From: Synchiropus splendidus
Taxonomy: Eukaryota; Chordata; Actinopteri; Syngnathiformes; Callionymidae
NCBI RefSeq assembly: GCF_027744825.2
Contig: NC_071334.1
Span: 3,870,937 to 3,934,936 of the forward strand
DNA: 64,000 nt
Reading direction: 5' to 3'
Shown here: one piece after another, positions 60,696 to 64,000 of the stretch
How the letters are laid out: each line of letters opens with the position of its first letter
How positions within the stretch are numbered: position 1 is the stretch's first letter
Position numbers and translations under genes: made by a program
The notes under the pieces: model-generated
The model's database searches: none
What the model saw: the letters and a program-made list of their open reading frames with translations, nothing else
What the model was told of the DNA's origin: nothing

Positions 60696-61372
60696 ATAAG
60701 GTGGTTTGCTCTCTCCAGGTCGGTGGAGAGTTCTTGCCCCAAGTGGTGGAGTTTAAGTATCTCGGGGTCTTGTTCTGGAGTGAGGGAAAAGAGGAGCGTG
60801 AGATTGATAGACGGGTTGGTGCAGCGGCAGCAGTGATGCGGTCGCTGTATCGGACCGTCGTGGTGAAGAGGGAGCTGAGTCACAAGACGAAGCTCTGGAT
60901 TTACCGATCGATCGATCTACGTTCCCACCCTCACCTATGGTCACCAGCTCTGGGTCATGACCGAAAGGATGAGATCGCGGATACAGGCGTCTGAGATGAG
61001 TTTCCTCCGCAGGGTGGCTGGGCGCACCCTTAGAGATAGGGTGAGGAGTTCGGTCATCCGGGAGGAGCTCGGGGTGGAGCCGCTGCTCCTCCACATCCAG
61101 AGGAACCAGCTGAGGTGGCTGGGGCATCTGATCCGGATGCCCCCTGGACGCCTCCCTGGGGAGGTGTTCCGGGCATGGAGGAGACCCCGGGGAAGACCCA
61201 GGACTCGCTGGAGAGATGATGTCTCCGCTCTGGCCTGCGAACGCCTCGGGATCCCCCGGGAAGAGCTGGAGGAGGTTTGTGCGGATCGGGAAGTTTGGGC
61301 TTCCTTGCTCCGAATGCTGCCTCCGCGACCCGACTCCGAATAAGCGGCAGGAGAAGGTGAAGGTGTTTGACC
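60696..61372 (+). mobile_element. RTE-like LINE, second copy of the GAAGGT-tail subfamily
   Basis: Nearly identical to 56817-57555 from ggtttgctctctcc onward. A 4-bp gatc expansion (cgatcgatcgatctacg, near 60905) shifts the frame, so coding is split between 60671-60994 and 60957-61343. A 6-bp or longer deletion removes the CPTG equivalent near 61180. The C-terminus here reads LRMLPPRPDSE, whereas the other copy is frameshifted there. The tail is gcggcaggagaaggtgaagg. Confidence 0.87.
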
Positions 61373-62399
61373 CCATCAACATGGATGTTTGCTCTGAGAC
61401 GAGTCCCTGATACTACAATAGTTCTTTGAAGGCCTTGGCAAAAACTATGAAAGAGAGGAGAGAGCAGTGCACACCATCACTATATGTGTTGTAGCCACCT
61501 AGGGTGCAGTGAAGTAAACCAAACACTCAGAGAAGACCAATGTAACATCTGCAGCATGCAGAGAAGGAAGACTGCCTCGTCTCATGTGGTGAATCTGTTC
61601 ACAAAAAACAATTCTGGATTCACCAACTTTTCTTGTGTAGCAAAAATAAGAATCCAAATTCCTTTGTTTGGTTTCTTTGTTCTCACTCAGATCATTTCTC
61701 ACCAAACTTTTTTTTAAAATCAATTTCCAACACTGTGGGCCTTGAAAACATTATGCAGTTCTCCTGCTCAAAAATAAAAAAAACTTGATGAAATATGCGT
61801 GTAATTACTCGTTTTTTTTCCCTTGAGAATGTCAAATAGAAACATGTGTCATTAGCAAACTCAACGTCGACATGTCAACTATGGTGGAAACGTGGATGAA
61901 AGGAGAAAGAGAAAGTCGAGGCGGGATGAGCCGCCTGAGTGACACTGCGGTGGAGTGACGAAAGCTCCGCACAAGAAAGACGCACAGTGTCGTATGAAGA
62001 GGAGGGGGTGGGAAGCTCATTTCTGTCAGCCTCACTTTTGACTTCCAATCTCCACTGGCTCCAGGAGACAGACACCATACTGTCACACGTGGCACAAGAG
62101 TTTCTTCTCCGTTTCTTCGTTAGTTAATTGTTTTTGGCGCACACTCGGTCTCAATTTCACATGCTCCTCGTGGGACTGCTGGAGACACTGCTGTGTATTT
62201 AAATGAAAGAAATAAAAAGTATTGTTCTTCTCTCGAATCAGTGTAGCAGTGAGACTCCTACTGATTTATTGATTTATATATTTTTTTCTTTTTTTCTTCA
62301 TGAATTTGATTTTCACAGTATTCTGTTTTGTTCTTTTCATCTCAAAATGCATGTTTTAAATGCATAGTTTCACATTATGACTCCTTTTTTTGTGCATGA
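61373..62399. other. Probable intron, no feature recognised
   Basis: AT-rich, especially 62200-62400. No exon or repeat family was recognised. Confidence 0.5.
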
Positions 62400-62407
62400 T
62401 ATTAAAC

Positions 62408-63304
62408 TAGTGAAGGGGAGATGAGGTGTCATGAAACAGTGTTGCAGGGTTGATGAAACTGTGTCCTAAATCTCAGGATGGTTGTTGTTTTTTTAGAAAG
62501 ATTTCATTGAATTTCTCAAGTCCAAACAGTTTACGGCAGACAGCACCATCTGGTGGCCTCTGAAAACCAGGACACTGTTTCATGAAACCTCATCTCCCCT
62601 TCAATACTGTGTCTTGAAACCTCATCTCCCCTTCAATACTGTGTCATGAAACCTCATTGACCCTTCAATACTGTGTCATGAAACCTCATTGACCCTTCAA
62701 TACTGTGTCATGAAACCTCATAGACCCTTCAATACTGTGTCATAAAACCTCATCTACCCTTCAATACTGTCATGAAACCTCTTCTATCTTTCAATACTGT
62801 GTCATGAAACTTCATCTACCCTTCAATACTGTGTCATGAAACCTCAGCAACCCTTCAATACTGTGTCATGAGACCAAATCTAACCTTCAATACTGTGTCA
62901 TGAAACCTCCTCTACCCTTCAATACTGTCATGAAACCTCATCTACCCTTCAGTACTGTGCCATGAAACCAAATCTACCCTTCAATACTGTGTCATGAAAC
63001 CTCCTCTACCCTTCAATACTGTGTCATGAAACCTCCTCTACCCTTCAATACTGTGTCATGAAACCTCCTCTACCCTTCAATACTGTCATGAAACCTCATC
63101 TACCCTTCAGTACTGTGCCATGAAACCTCATCTACCCTTCAGTACTGTGCCATGAAACCTCATCTACCCTTCAGTACTGTGCCATGAAACCAAATCTACC
63201 CTTCAATACTGTGTCATGAAACCTCATCTACCCTTCAGTACTGTGTCATGAAACCTCATCAACTGTCCAATACTGTGTCATGAAACCTCATCTACCCATC
63301 ACTA
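62408..63304 (+). mobile_element. hAT MITE copy with an expanded right-end minisatellite (897 bp)
   Basis: Begins TAGTGAAGGGGAGATGAGG and ends CATCTACCCATCACTA. Flanking octamers TATTAAAC (62400-62407) and GATTAAAC (63305-63312) match at 7 of 8 positions, so the whole array lies inside one transposon insertion. The left half is decayed (no left core); a right core with one mismatch is at 62542-62556. Confidence 0.82.
62585..63290 (+). repeat. 30-32-bp minisatellite, about 22 units
   Basis: The unit is cttcaatactgtgtcatgaa + acctcatctacc, the reverse complement of the unit at 4190-4637. Variants (cagtactgtgcc, accaaatctacc, 30-bp units lacking gt) are clustered, showing local duplication of blocks near 62880-63190. 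Confidence 0.93.
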
Positions 63305-63312
63305 GATTAAAC

Positions 63313-64000
63313 GTACTAGTCCCTTGCACTTGTTTTTTTTCAGTCATCCATTTACCTTCTTTTGTACACAACATAACTTGTTCCATACTTGTATTATGTT
63401 TTGGTCATATAGTTTATCTTTTCACAAAAACTCAGTGACACTTTATTGGTCTCCATATTATATATTTCACTTGAAAAAAAACTGTTTGGGAAGCAGTTGG
63501 CGTAACTTTACCATGACAGGAATCCTTCATTGAAGCTGTGTGATTTGTCTTCCATCATGCTGTTACTTATTTTTGGATTTCAATCGTGTCTTCAAGAGTA
63601 ATAGCCGTCAGTTTCAACGCGATGATGTCCGCATTAATATGGATTTTGCTGTTTTAACTGTGATAAAAGTCTAAAATGTCCCAATATCTGGCTAGAAATA
63701 AACTCTCAATCCATCTAGCGAGTAATGGATGGATGCCAGTTCGCCGCCTGTGATCAAGTGTCAACAATAGAATTCATTTTTACTCATTGGCATTCAACGT
63801 CTGAGGCCAGTTCTGTCGACATCAAGCTGGAAAAAAGCTGGAAAGAAAGTTTCCTCTCCCTGCTGGTGCGTGCTTCACAGATCAGTAGTCTGTACTCACC
63901 ACTGCAGCCACCACTGCACTCACGGAAACACTAAGAGGCTCGTTCATCAGCTTTATATCGCCGGCTGAAGTTTTGAAGCTCAGTGTACATCATGATGAAT
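63313..64000. other. Window end, no feature recognised
   Basis: No exon, repeat family or RNA gene was recognised in the last 690 bp. Confidence 0.45.

Overview
The window looks like vertebrate, most probably teleost fish, nuclear DNA. There is no bacterial-style gene packing. Coding sequence is limited to three short exons separated by introns of about 18.5 kb and 16.3 kb. The rest is dominated by fish-type interspersed repeats: hAT, Tc1/mariner and other TIR elements, RTE/Rex-like and CR1/Rex1-like LINE ends, a tRNA-derived SINE and Gypsy-like LTRs. No RNA gene, promoter or CpG-island-like gene start is recognisable.

The only host gene I can support lies on the + strand. Three exons (8661-8890, 27345-27622, 43897-44111) join in phase (1 | 0 | 2 | 1) into one continuous peptide. 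It matches the membrane-proximal extracellular part of a type III (non-chordate-type) classic cadherin, the group of Drosophila Cadherin-N and chicken Hz-cadherin. Exon 1 carries the NC-type domain. Exon 2 carries the cysteine-rich segment and most of an EGF domain. Exon 3 completes the EGF domain and opens a laminin G domain. The cadherin repeats must lie upstream and the rest of LamG, the membrane span and the catenin-binding tail downstream; I did not find those exons here.

Layout. 1-4150: two related, internally deleted hAT (ZBED-like) copies, one holding a CR1/Rex1-like LINE end. 4186-4770: a hAT MITE expanded into a 32-bp minisatellite. 5793-6342: a TIR element with a CGGACTATAAGC-type end. 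8661-8890: exon 1. 8891-27344: intron with an RTE-like LINE, a Tc1 relic, a hAT element containing an LTR retrotransposon, a SINE, a second CGGACTATAAGC-type element, a 1.1-kb hAT element and a TIR element. 27345-27622: exon 2. 27623-43896: intron with a 20-bp hairpin, TIR elements, a duplicated LINE tail, TA repeats, a Tc1 relic and an LTR. 43897-44111: exon 3. 44112-64000: probably the next intron, with a solo LTR, many copies of the hAT MITE, an intronic tandem repeat, three RTE-like LINE ends, a 28-bp satellite and a second MITE-derived minisatellite.

The most notable pattern is the short hAT MITE family that recurs throughout. Its better copies have TAGTGATGG-type ends and 8-bp target duplications. 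Many copies carry CTCF-like motifs in inverted orientation, and two copies have grown tandem arrays from the same 32-bp subterminal unit, at opposite ends of the element.
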